Shown here: piece after piece, positions 1 through 6,092 of the stretch
Layout: each line of letters begins with the position of its first letter
Position numbering within the stretch: position 1 is the first letter of the stretch
Origin: Acidobacteriota bacterium
Lineage (GTDB): Bacteria; Acidobacteriota; Thermoanaerobaculia; Multivoradales; JAHEKO01
Direction of reading: 5' to 3'
Assembly (NCBI GenBank): GCA_030610025.1
Contig: JAUWSP010000091.1
Location: 1 to 8,532 of the forward strand
DNA: 8,532 nucleotides
Made by a program: the position numbers and the translations under genes
The notes under the pieces: generated by a model
Database searches by the model: none
What the model was told of the DNA's origin: nothing
Seen by the model: only the letters and a program-made list of their open reading frames with translations

Positions 1-858
1 GATGGCTTCTTCAACCCGACTTATTTTCCGAGCCTGGTGCTGCGCACAGGCATCGCCATCCTGATGGCCGTCGCCTTCATGGTGTGGCCCGCGAGGAAAG
101 CCTCGGATGAGGCTCGGCCGAGATTGAATCGGTCTCTCGGTCTCTGGGCGGTCGCGGGAGCACTGATCTCCTACGCGGGTTACCGATGGTGGGAAGCGGC
201 CTTGCCGGAATCGGTGCGAAGCCTCTTCCTCGGGGAGGGCGCCTTGCTCGACGGCCTTGCGGACACTCGCTTTCTGGTGATGTGGTCGGTCGCCGCCGTG
301 CTGCTGCTCGGGATCGTCTTTCTGGTGCTTCTGCCGAAGATGGCCAAGGTCGTACCGCTATTGCTGATCACGATCGCGGCGTTCTCGTTTTTCGGTGGCT
401 ATGAGCGTCTTCGGGAGGGGACCCGCAAGCCCTTCATCATCCACGACTACATGTTCTCCAACGGAGTCCTGGTCACGGAGGTCGGGGAGCTGAATGAGAA
501 AGGAATGCTCTCCAAGGCCCGCTGGGCGGCCCGAGTGCCGGCCACGAATTCGTTGGAACTGGGCCGACAGGTCTTCGACGCCCAGTGCCGCAGTTGTCAC
601 ACCATCGACGGGTATCTCTCCATTCGGGAGCTGGCTCCCGAGGATCCGGACATGACCTACAGCATTCTGTACGCCCTCTACGACCAGGGCGAGATGTTCA
701 CCGCGCTGGAACCGGGAGAGGCTGTGGCCATGGAGGATCTCAACTACCCGTTCATGCCACCCTTCGTGGGTACCGAAGAAGAGATGGAGGCGCTGGTGGA
801 CTTCATCGCCTCGCTCACGACGCCAGAAGGTGAAGCGGCGGCCAAAGGAGGTGTCTGA
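1..858 (+). CDS. Cytochrome bd (CydA) superfamily-like membrane protein with C-terminal monohaem cytochrome c domain (5' partial)
   Basis: The reading frame is open from base 1, so the true start lies upstream; a GTG at 37 is internal. Seen: about four hydrophobic helices, then a periplasmic cytochrome c domain with one CxxCH (CRSCH, bases 586-600) and a likely distal Met in NYPFMPPF (Met codon 754-756), the usual class I His/Met layout. The segment before the c domain, REGTRKPF, resembles the GRQPW region near the end of CydA, and YFPSLVLRTG resembles the CydA helix that carries the haem b558 Met, although that Met is not conserved here. Known: the bd superfamily includes families without a quinol site. 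Inferred: the haem c donates to or accepts from a bd-like haem core. It overlaps the next gene by one base (TGATG), so the two products probably form one complex. The substrate, oxygen or another, cannot be told. Confidence 0.7.
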   Translation, partial: DGFFNPTYFPSLVLRTGIAILMAVAFMVWPARKASDEARPRLNRSLGLWAVAGALISYAGYRWWEAALPESVRSLFLGEGALLDGLADTRFLVMWSVAAVLLLGIVFLVLLPKMAKVVPLLLITIAAFSFFGGYERLREGTRKPFIIHDYMFSNGVLVTEVGELNEKGMLSKARWAARVPATNSLELGRQVFDAQCRSCHTIDGYLSIRELAPEDPDMTYSILYALYDQGEMFTALEPGEAVAMEDLNYPFMPPFVGTEEEMEALVDFIASLTTPEGEAAAKGGV

Positions 859-1976
859 TGGGTAACCCGCTGATTCCTGCTGTGGATGCGTTCCCGATTC
901 CGGGACCGGCGTGGCTCTTCCATTTCCTCCTGGTGTTCACGTTCATCCTGCACATGCTGTTCATGAATCTGACCCTGGGCGGCACCATCCTGGCCGCGCT
1001 GGGCCAGTTGTTCTCGAAGGGTAAGGCGGATGATTACAGGGCCGTGATGGCCATGCGGCTGATGGGCATCAACACCTACGGCATCTCGCTGACGATCACG
1101 ACGGGCATCGCGCCGTTGCTGTTCGTGCAGGTGCTCTATCAGCAGTACTTCTACACCGCCACGATCATGATCGCGTGGACCTGGTTGATGTCCCTGGTGC
1201 TCTTGATGGTCGGCTACTACGCGGCCTATCTCTACAAGTTCAAGGGTACGCCGACGAAGGGCTCCGGTGGCACTGCTTGGCTGTGGATCTCCGCGGTCAT
1301 GTTCTTCTTGATCGCCATGGTGCATGTGGCGGTGAACCTCATTCACTCCCAGCCGGACCAATGGGCGGCTCTGGCCGACAACCCGATGGCGATTCTGGGC
1401 GATGCCGCATTCTGGCCTCGTCTGTTTCATTTCGTCTTGGCAGGACTGGGCTTCAGTGGCCTGGTCGTGACCTGGTGGGCAGCGCGGCAGGCTGGCAAGG
1501 GTATCGACGTCGAGCTCAACACCAAGATCGCGCGCTACGGCTGGAAGTGGGCGCTGTGGACCACACTCCTGCAGATTGCCGATGGGTTCCTGCTGATCAT
1601 GGTGTTGCCGCGGCCGGTGCTGCTCGGCTTCATGCGGGGCGGCATGGCAACCATGCTGCCGTTCACTCTGGGCATCGTTCTGGCCCTCGGGCTGCTGGTG
1701 ATGCTGGCCAAGGTGTCGAACCCGGTGGAGAAGTTCTCGACCGTCAACGGCACCCTGATGGGCATGATCCTCACCATCGTGATCATGTCCATTACCCGGC
1801 ACCAGATTCGGGCGATCTATCTCGAGCCGGTAACGTCGCAATTCCGTCTGGAGACGGCGCCACAGTGGGGGAACTTCATTCTGTTCGCCCTGCTGCTCGT
1901 GGCGGGTCTCTACACCGTGTACTACATGGTCAAGGAGGTGCTCGAGAGCCGTGCCGCGGGGAAGGATGCCGCGTGA
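858..1976 (+). CDS. CydA-superfamily-like polytopic membrane subunit, no Q-loop
   Basis: A 372-residue, very hydrophobic protein with roughly eight to nine membrane helices. Residues 31-47 (LHMLFMNLTLGG...) match the first CydA helix (HFLFVPLTLG in E. coli, from memory), placing His32 at the haem b595 ligand. Residues 187-201 (PRLFHFVLAGLGFSG) match the helix around E. coli His186, a haem b558 ligand, placing His191 there. The GIN segment at residue 70 also fits. The periplasmic Q-loop, the acidic residues of CydA helix III and the GRQPW motif are not visible, and the protein is shorter than CydA (about 520). The ATG at 858 is supported by an AAAGGAGGTG ribosome site at 844-853. It overlaps the upstream cytochrome c gene, so the pair is probably one complex: this half holds the N-terminal haem core and the upstream gene a CydA-like C-terminal part. 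A quinol-oxidising role is not supported. An unrelated haem b membrane protein is the alternative. Confidence 0.65.
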   Translation: MGNPLIPAVDAFPIPGPAWLFHFLLVFTFILHMLFMNLTLGGTILAALGQLFSKGKADDYRAVMAMRLMGINTYGISLTITTGIAPLLFVQVLYQQYFYTATIMIAWTWLMSLVLLMVGYYAAYLYKFKGTPTKGSGGTAWLWISAVMFFLIAMVHVAVNLIHSQPDQWAALADNPMAILGDAAFWPRLFHFVLAGLGFSGLVVTWWAARQAGKGIDVELNTKIARYGWKWALWTTLLQIADGFLLIMVLPRPVLLGFMRGGMATMLPFTLGIVLALGLLVMLAKVSNPVEKFSTVNGTLMGMILTIVIMSITRHQIRAIYLEPVTSQFRLETAPQWGNFILFALLLVAGLYTVYYMVKEVLESRAAGKDAA

Positions 1977-2074
1977 CGATCTCTCGGCTCGCTCCGCGTT
2001 TTGTGTAGGTGCCACCTGAATGGACCCACCTCGAGGGATAGTGGGGAGTCCGCCCCAACGGATATGGTCTCGAA

Positions 2075-2091
2075 ATACCCTGGGGGGGTAT
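2075..2091. promoter_or_regulatory. G/C-tract palindrome ATACCC-N5-GGGTAT, candidate CsoR/CstR-type operator
   Basis: A perfect 6-base inverted repeat (ATACCC at 2075-2080, GGGTAT at 2086-2091) flanks TGGGG. Its right arm overlaps a TATAAAT box. Known: CsoR/RcnR/CstR-family repressors bind AT-flanked C-tract/G-tract palindromes of about this size at promoters. The match is by eye, no such regulator is in the window, and the site could be a chance palindrome. Confidence 0.35.
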
Positions 2092-2095
2092 AAAT
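2089..2095 (+). promoter_or_regulatory. Candidate -10 box TATAAAT for the multihaem b/c fusion gene
   Basis: TATAAAT is close to the sigma-70 -10 consensus and is AT-rich in an otherwise GC-rich stretch. Transcription would start near 2101-2103 and leave a leader of about 150 bases before the GTG at 2251. The -35 position (about 2066-2071, GGTCTC) is poor, so activation or an alternative sigma factor would be needed. I recognise no riboswitch in the leader and no clear terminator after the upstream operon in 1977-2070. Confidence 0.35.
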
Positions 2096-2239
2096 AGCAG
2101 GCAGTACAAAGGGCGCGGAGGAGATTCATCGCGATAAAGGTTTTCTAGTCCATGCCAATCGAGGGTTCGCATCGGCGACCCCGAGAACGATCGGGCGTGA
2201 GAGGATCGAGGCTCGCGCTGCTCGTGGGGGATGGACTCG

Positions 2240-2247
2240 GGAGGTGA
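2240..2247 (+). promoter_or_regulatory. Ribosome binding site GGAGGTGA deciding the GTG start at 2251
   Basis: GGAGG lies six bases before the GTG at 2251. An in-frame TGA at 2245-2247 sits inside the site, so translation cannot start further upstream in this frame. An ATG at 2266 is possible but has a weaker upstream site and would shorten the basic N-terminus of the signal peptide. Confidence 0.75.
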
Positions 2248-2250
2248 TTT

Positions 2251-4161
2251 GTGAGGCGAAAGGCTATGGGTAGGTCGTGTGACCGCTGGATGGCGGTCTG
2301 CTTGGCGGTTGTGGCGCTGGTCGTCCTGGGAGGTTCCGTCTCGTTGGCGCAAGAGCCGATCTGCGCGGAGTGCCACGACGTCGACACCGAGCAGTTCGCT
2401 GAAACCGTTCACGGCTTCGCGGAGTGCCTCGACTGTCACGTAGGTGCCGACTCGGAAGAGCATCCCGACGTAGGCACGACGGCGGATTGTTCAGGCTGCC
2501 ACGAGGATGAGGTGTCGCAGCACAATCTCAGCATCCATGGCGAGATGGAGGCCGCCGGCCGCCTACCGGGCGATGGTTGCGCCAGCTGTCATGGTGAGAT
2601 TCATTCCCTGCTTCCACATGAGGATCCCGGGTCTGCTACGAATCCACTTTCCATCGCCGAAACCTGCGGCGTCTGCCACGCGAATCCCGACCTGGCTGCC
2701 GACCTCGGCATCCGCCTGGTGCTGCCGCTGGAGGCCTACACTGCCAGCGTTCATTCTCGAGCCGTCCAACGCGGAGTCGAAGCGGCTACCTGCTCGGCGT
2801 GTCATGGCGCACACGACATCCAACCTGCCGCCAGGCCGAGCTCCCACGTGCATGCCGACAAGGTGCCGGAGACCTGCGGTAAGTGCCACGGAAATGTAAC
2901 CGCGGTCTTCAATGCGAGTGTCCATGGAAAGGCTGTCGCACACGGTATTCTCGACGCACCGACTTGCACAGACTGCCACGGCGAGCACAGGATTCTGGAG
3001 CCACAGCACGACGACTCCTCGGTCTCTGCCACCAACATTCCGAAGGTGACCTGCGGCAAGTGCCACGGTGATCTGGCGCTGACCGAGAAGTTCGGCCTGG
3101 AGGAGGACGCGGTCCCGGCCTATGCGGACAGCTACCACGGTCTCGCTTCCCGCGCCGGCGCCGTCAGTGTGGCCAACTGCTCGTCGTGCCACGGAGTGCA
3201 TGACATCCTGCCCTCCGAGGACGAGTTCTCCCACACCAATCCGGAGAATCTGAACGAGACCTGCGGCCAGTGCCATCCAGGTGCGGGTGAGCGCTTCGCG
3301 ATCGGCGCGGTGCATGTGCTTCCGAACAAACCGGAGCATACGGCTGTCTACTGGGTCCGCATCGTCTATCTGTGGCTCATCTGGCTGACGATCGGTGGAA
3401 TGTTGCTCCACAACGGCATCGATCTCTTCCGCAAGATTCAGCATCCGGTGCCTCGGCCCGCGGCTTCCGAAGTCGAAGAGGTCGAGCGCATGTCGATCGC
3501 TTTTCGAATCACCCACGCCATGCTGCTGGTGAGCTTCATCGTGCTGGCCCACAGCGGTTTCGCGCTCAAGTATCCAGAGGCATGGTGGGCTTGCCCGGTT
3601 CCCTTCATTGATGCGCTCTGTCAGGCGCGGGGTCTGGTCCATCGAATCGCCGCCGTGGTGATGATCCTGGCTTCGCTGATCCACGTCGTCCATCTGATGG
3701 TGGATCGCCGAGCCCGGCGCCTGATGATGGGGATGATCCCGAACGGCGACGATCTGAAGGACCTCAAAGGCCGCCTCGAGTACTTTGCGGGCAAGCGCAA
3801 GCACCCGCCGCAAGCCGAGTGGCTGAGCTACCCGGAGAAGCTGGAGTATCTGGCTCTCATCTGGGGCACTGTGGTCATGGTAACGAGCGGATTCATTCTC
3901 TGGTTCCAGAACATCTCCTTGCGGTGGTTGCCTTCGTGGGCCATCGATGTATCGACCGCGGTCCACTTCTACGAGGCGATCCTGGCTACCCTGGCGATCA
4001 TCGTGTGGCACTTCTACGCCGTCATCTTCGATCCGATGGTCTATCCCGTCGATCCGGCGTTGTTGACCGGGAAGTCCTCACCGGCGAGATACCTCGAGCG
4101 ACGTCCACAGAAGCCAGATCCCGACGACGAGGACCCGCACAGCCCGGCGCATCCGTCGTAG
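2251..4161 (+). CDS. CbcL-like fusion: 11-haem cytochrome c domain plus membrane cytochrome b domain
   Basis: A 636-residue inner-membrane cytochrome. Residues 1-34 are a Sec signal (basic MRRK start, hydrophobic core, cleavage near SLAQ). Eleven CxxCH motifs follow, with first Cys at 38, 59, 80, 110, 139, 181, 209, 239, 268, 310 and 338. Several repeat a unit of CGxCH, then a His in SxHG, then CxxCHGxHxI, which supplies likely distal His ligands. Residues 366-592 hold five membrane helices with His387, 422, 434, 464, 478, 481, 572 and 587, the pattern of HydC/FdnI-type dihaem cytochrome b. The tail (613-636) is charged and Pro-rich. Known: Geobacter CbcL has this order with about nine c haems and links menaquinol to periplasmic cytochromes during low-potential metal respiration. 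Inferred: the same role here. Orthology is not shown, and the gene appears monocistronic with its own promoter. Confidence 0.85.
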   Translation: MRRKAMGRSCDRWMAVCLAVVALVVLGGSVSLAQEPICAECHDVDTEQFAETVHGFAECLDCHVGADSEEHPDVGTTADCSGCHEDEVSQHNLSIHGEMEAAGRLPGDGCASCHGEIHSLLPHEDPGSATNPLSIAETCGVCHANPDLAADLGIRLVLPLEAYTASVHSRAVQRGVEAATCSACHGAHDIQPAARPSSHVHADKVPETCGKCHGNVTAVFNASVHGKAVAHGILDAPTCTDCHGEHRILEPQHDDSSVSATNIPKVTCGKCHGDLALTEKFGLEEDAVPAYADSYHGLASRAGAVSVANCSSCHGVHDILPSEDEFSHTNPENLNETCGQCHPGAGERFAIGAVHVLPNKPEHTAVYWVRIVYLWLIWLTIGGMLLHNGIDLFRKIQHPVPRPAASEVEEVERMSIAFRITHAMLLVSFIVLAHSGFALKYPEAWWACPVPFIDALCQARGLVHRIAAVVMILASLIHVVHLMVDRRARRLMMGMIPNGDDLKDLKGRLEYFAGKRKHPPQAEWLSYPEKLEYLALIWGTVVMVTSGFILWFQNISLRWLPSWAIDVSTAVHFYEAILATLAIIVWHFYAVIFDPMVYPVDPALLTGKSSPARYLERRPQKPDPDDEDPHSPAHPS

Positions 4162-4162
4162 G

Positions 4163-4303
4163 GGGTTGAGGCGGCCGGCGTTCCTTCCGGCCGATCTTTG
4201 AGGGCTTGAGGGTTGAAGCAGCCGGCGTACCTTCGGCCGACCTTTGAGGCCTTGGGGGCATGAGGTCTCAAGAAGTTGAAGCGGCCGGACCCCGTGCCGG
4301 CCG
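4163..4303. repeat. Three related GC-rich hairpin units (two in 47-base tandem, one diverged)
   Basis: The units begin GGGTTGA at 4163 and 4210 (period 47 bases) and with a shorter AGTTGAAG near 4274. Each centres on a GC-rich hairpin. Units 1 and 3 have a perfect 7-bp stem CGGCCGG/CCGGCCG with an 8-base loop (4172-4193, loop CGTTCCTT; 4282-4303, loop ACCCCGTG). Unit 2 (4219-4240) has lost a base and has a G-to-A change, so its stem is imperfect. The first hairpin starts 10 bases after the stop of the b/c fusion gene and could act as a terminator or mRNA stabiliser, but no U-run follows. The identical stems with different loops suggest an extragenic palindromic element of the REP kind. Confidence 0.7.
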
Positions 4304-4352
4304 TCGTTGCATCCAGCGAATCAGGATGGATCTCCAGGCGGCAGCCGGTCTG

Positions 4353-4384
4353 CGCCGGCGCCCTACCCATTGGGCTAGCCGGCG
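4353..4384. repeat. Strong hairpin whose minus strand resembles a tRNA D-arm
   Basis: CGCCGGC (4353-4359) pairs with GCCGGCG (4378-4384), and GCCC (4360-4363) pairs with GGGC (4372-4375), with a two-base TA bulge and an 8-base loop. The minus strand reads TA-GCCC-AATGGGTA-GGGC, matching T8, A9, A14, G18-G19 and A21 of a tRNA D region. A second stem (GCCGG 4344-4348 with CCGGC 4355-4359) and a third (CATCC 4310-4314 with GGATG 4324-4328) lie where anticodon and T arms would be, but loop sizes and conserved bases are wrong. This may be a tRNA-derived relic or a terminator-like structure. The rest of 4304-4469 holds no gene or clear promoter. Confidence 0.4.
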
Positions 4385-4453
4385 TCCCCACCCAAAGGAC
4401 AGCCTTCTCCTGGCCTCGGTGCGGTAGGCTCCACGGAGCACCGAACCGAACGG

Positions 4454-4463
4454 GGAGGAGGAG
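4454..4463 (+). promoter_or_regulatory. Ribosome binding site GGAGGAGGAG before the Rieske gene
   Basis: A purine-rich Shine-Dalgarno tract ends six bases before the ATG at 4470 and fixes the start of the first gene of the downstream operon. No convincing -35/-10 pair is visible before it, so the promoter position is open. Confidence 0.65.
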
Positions 4464-4469
4464 CCATTC

Positions 4470-4937
4470 ATGACTGAGGAGTCAACCCGAGACGACCTTC
4501 CGGAGCTGACCCCGGGGAGGCGGAAGTTCCTGCAGTGGCTGACTGGAGGGTTCCTCTCCCTGTGGGGATTCGGGTTCCTCTGGGTCATTACCTCTTTCCT
4601 CAAGCCCCCGCACTCCAAGAGCAGCATTGCAGAGAGAGTCATCAAGGTCGGTCCGCTGGAGGATCTGCCCGTTGGTCAGGCTCGGCTGGTCCGAAGGGGC
4701 CGGGAGCCGATCTGGGTGATCCGGTCCGACGAGGAGAATCTCGTGGCCCTGGCCGGCGTGTGCACCCACATGCACTGCGTGCTCGATTGGGACGCCAAGC
4801 AGCGGTCGCTCGACTGTCCGTGTCATGAAGGGGCCTTCGACCTGAATGGCAATGTACTCAAGGGCCCACCGCCGCGACCCTTGAAGCGCTACCGTGTCGA
4901 GACCCGTCTCGGCGAGATCCATCTTCACGTCTCTTAG
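4470..4937 (+). CDS. qcrA: Rieske [2Fe-2S] iron-sulfur protein of a bc-type complex
   Basis: A 155-residue protein. The N-terminus has a Tat-like motif (GRRKFLQWL, residues 16-24) followed by one membrane helix (about 25-43), the usual export signal and anchor of Rieske proteins. The cluster-binding fold shows CTHMHC (98-103) and CPCHEGAFD (116-124). Cys98, His100, Cys116 and His119 are the cluster ligands, and Cys103 and Cys118 are placed for the stabilising disulfide. The length is normal for small bacterial QcrA/PetC proteins. In a bc or b6f complex this subunit takes the first electron from quinol at the Qo site and hands it to a cytochrome c. It is followed after 15 bases by the cytochrome b gene, supporting a shared complex. 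No cytochrome c1 or f gene follows, so its acceptor is probably the 9-haem protein encoded two genes on. The gene symbol is generic; PetC is equally apt. Confidence 0.92.
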   Translation: MTEESTRDDLPELTPGRRKFLQWLTGGFLSLWGFGFLWVITSFLKPPHSKSSIAERVIKVGPLEDLPVGQARLVRRGREPIWVIRSDEENLVALAGVCTHMHCVLDWDAKQRSLDCPCHEGAFDLNGNVLKGPPPRPLKRYRVETRLGEIHLHVS

Positions 4938-4952
4938 AGGAGGGCTCGGACG

Positions 4953-6092
4953 ATGACAAAAGAGACGATGAAAGAACAAGAGTCTGGTCTCCTGGATTGG
5001 TTCTCCAGCCGGCTGAATCTGACGGAGATCTTCTCGCTTCTGACCAGCTACGGCATTTTCCATGCCGAGCTGGACAATCGAAAGAAGATTCGCGAAGCCA
5101 TTGCCGAAGCCAAAGCACAGCCGATGCCCTCCTACGATCAGTGGCCGCGGGTCCTCGGCCTTCTTGCTGTGGTCTTGCTGCTGATCGAGATCGTTACCGG
5201 CGCGTTACTGGCCTTTTATTATTTGCCGACGCCGCAGACCGCCAGAGCCAGCATCGCCACCATTCTGCGCGATGTCGATTTCGGCTGGTTCGTGCACCAG
5301 ATTCACTTCTGGGGAGCGCAGTTGCTGCTGGCTGTCTCGATTGTCAGGGTCATCCGCTTCCTGATCCGGGGGGTCTACCGCAAGCCGCGCGAGCTCATGT
5401 GGATCTTCGGCGTGCTCCTGCTCCTGGTCTGCTTCCACTCCGATTTGACCGGCAGGGCCCTGCAGATGACCGGAACTTCCTATTGGTCTTCGGTGCGAGC
5501 GCTCGAGCTGGTGGGCAGCATCCCCATTTACGGTTCTTTGATGCTCTTCCTGCTGGGCGGCGGGGAGACGGTGATCACCGAGCTCACGCTGATCCGCTTC
5601 TATCTGCTTCACGTGGCGCTGCTCCCGTTCGGTGCCATTACCCTCATCTACCTGCATTTCTCCGGTGTGCGGCGACTGGGCCAGACGGAGTCCGGAACCC
5701 AGGCGCCACCGACACGCGGTGGGCCGGTGATCCGGTCACACCTGCTGAATCAGGCCATCCTGTTCACGGTGCTCTTTGGCATACTCGTCAGTCTGGCGGT
5801 GCTGGCTCCGGTACCGCTGGGCGACGCAGCCGATCCCTACGCCACGGTACCGGGCGTCGGCCCGCCCTGGTACCTTCTGGCGCCGTTCGGCTTTCTAGAG
5901 CTCACCGCGGGGTTCCTGCCGACATGGGTTGGCGGGACCATTCTCTTTCTGGCCTTCACGGCGTTCGTGCTGTTGCCCTTTCTTCCCGGATTCCGAGGCG
6001 AGTCGAAAGGATGGCTGCTCAAGTTCCTGGTCGTGGCAGCGCTGCTCACAGTCTGGATATTCCTGACGATCTACGGTGCGAGGGTCGTATGA
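4953..6092 (+). CDS. Divergent fused cytochrome b (b6 plus subunit IV type) of a Rieske/b complex
   Basis: A 379-residue protein with a soluble N-terminus (1-62) and seven predicted membrane helices (about 64-90, 110-138, 147-165, 212-240, 263-285, 323-345, 354-375). This equals cytochrome b6 plus subunit IV in one chain. Helix B has IHFWGAQ with His118 (canonical bL ligand), but the residue 14 further on, normally the bH His, is Arg132. Helix D keeps His220 and His235, with the 15-residue spacing of b6f-type proteins. LTGRALQMTGTSYW (165-178) aligns with the canonical FTGYLLPWDQ.AYW segment but lacks LPWDQ. The Qo motif PEWY reads PPWY (304-307), so its Glu is absent. GSIPIYG (188-194) is conserved. 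The ATG at 4953 has a GAGGAGGG site at 4937-4944. Its place between the Rieske and multihaem genes makes it the membrane core of the complex; whether it runs a normal Q-cycle is doubtful. Confidence 0.85.
   Translation: MTKETMKEQESGLLDWFSSRLNLTEIFSLLTSYGIFHAELDNRKKIREAIAEAKAQPMPSYDQWPRVLGLLAVVLLLIEIVTGALLAFYYLPTPQTARASIATILRDVDFGWFVHQIHFWGAQLLLAVSIVRVIRFLIRGVYRKPRELMWIFGVLLLLVCFHSDLTGRALQMTGTSYWSSVRALELVGSIPIYGSLMLFLLGGGETVITELTLIRFYLLHVALLPFGAITLIYLHFSGVRRLGQTESGTQAPPTRGGPVIRSHLLNQAILFTVLFGILVSLAVLAPVPLGDAADPYATVPGVGPPWYLLAPFGFLELTAGFLPTWVGGTILFLAFTAFVLLPFLPGFRGESKGWLLKFLVVAALLTVWIFLTIYGARVV

Noticed and set aside
1977..2070. Terminator after the CydA-like gene
   Set aside because: Only a short 5-bp pairing (AGGTG/CACCT near 2007-2031) and a lone GTTTTG; too weak to call.
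744..2129. Long open frame of 461 codons on the minus strand
   Set aside because: It lies antisense to two well-supported membrane protein genes; its product is rich in Gln, His and Arg with no hydrophobic or domain pattern, as expected of the reverse strand of a GC-rich membrane protein gene.
2152..2247. 31-codon leader ORF in frame with, and ending just before, the GTG at 2251
   Set aside because: No good ribosome site at its ATG and an Arg-rich product without features; its TGA falls inside the downstream ribosome site. Possible but unsupported as a leader peptide.
2563..4011. Minus-strand open frame of 482 codons
   Set aside because: Antisense to the b/c fusion gene, no recognisable motif, low-complexity His/Gln/Arg-rich composition.
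4172..4200. Classical intrinsic terminator after the b/c fusion gene
   Set aside because: The stem is strong but is followed by ATCTTTGA, not a T-run; listed as a repeat hairpin instead.
4296..4384. Functional tRNA gene on the minus strand
   Set aside because: The anticodon loop lacks T33 and has six bases, the T loop lacks the TTCRA pattern and size, and the spacing to the outer stem is wrong; kept only as a possible relic.
4162..4469. CRISPR array
   Set aside because: Only three diverged palindromic units with no regular spacers; the loops and flanks are themselves related, unlike spacers.
4997..6088. N-terminal extension of the 9-haem cytochrome frame
   Set aside because: This stretch is inside the cytochrome b gene in another frame, has no membrane or haem motif, and the ATG at 6089 is followed at once by a clean signal peptide.
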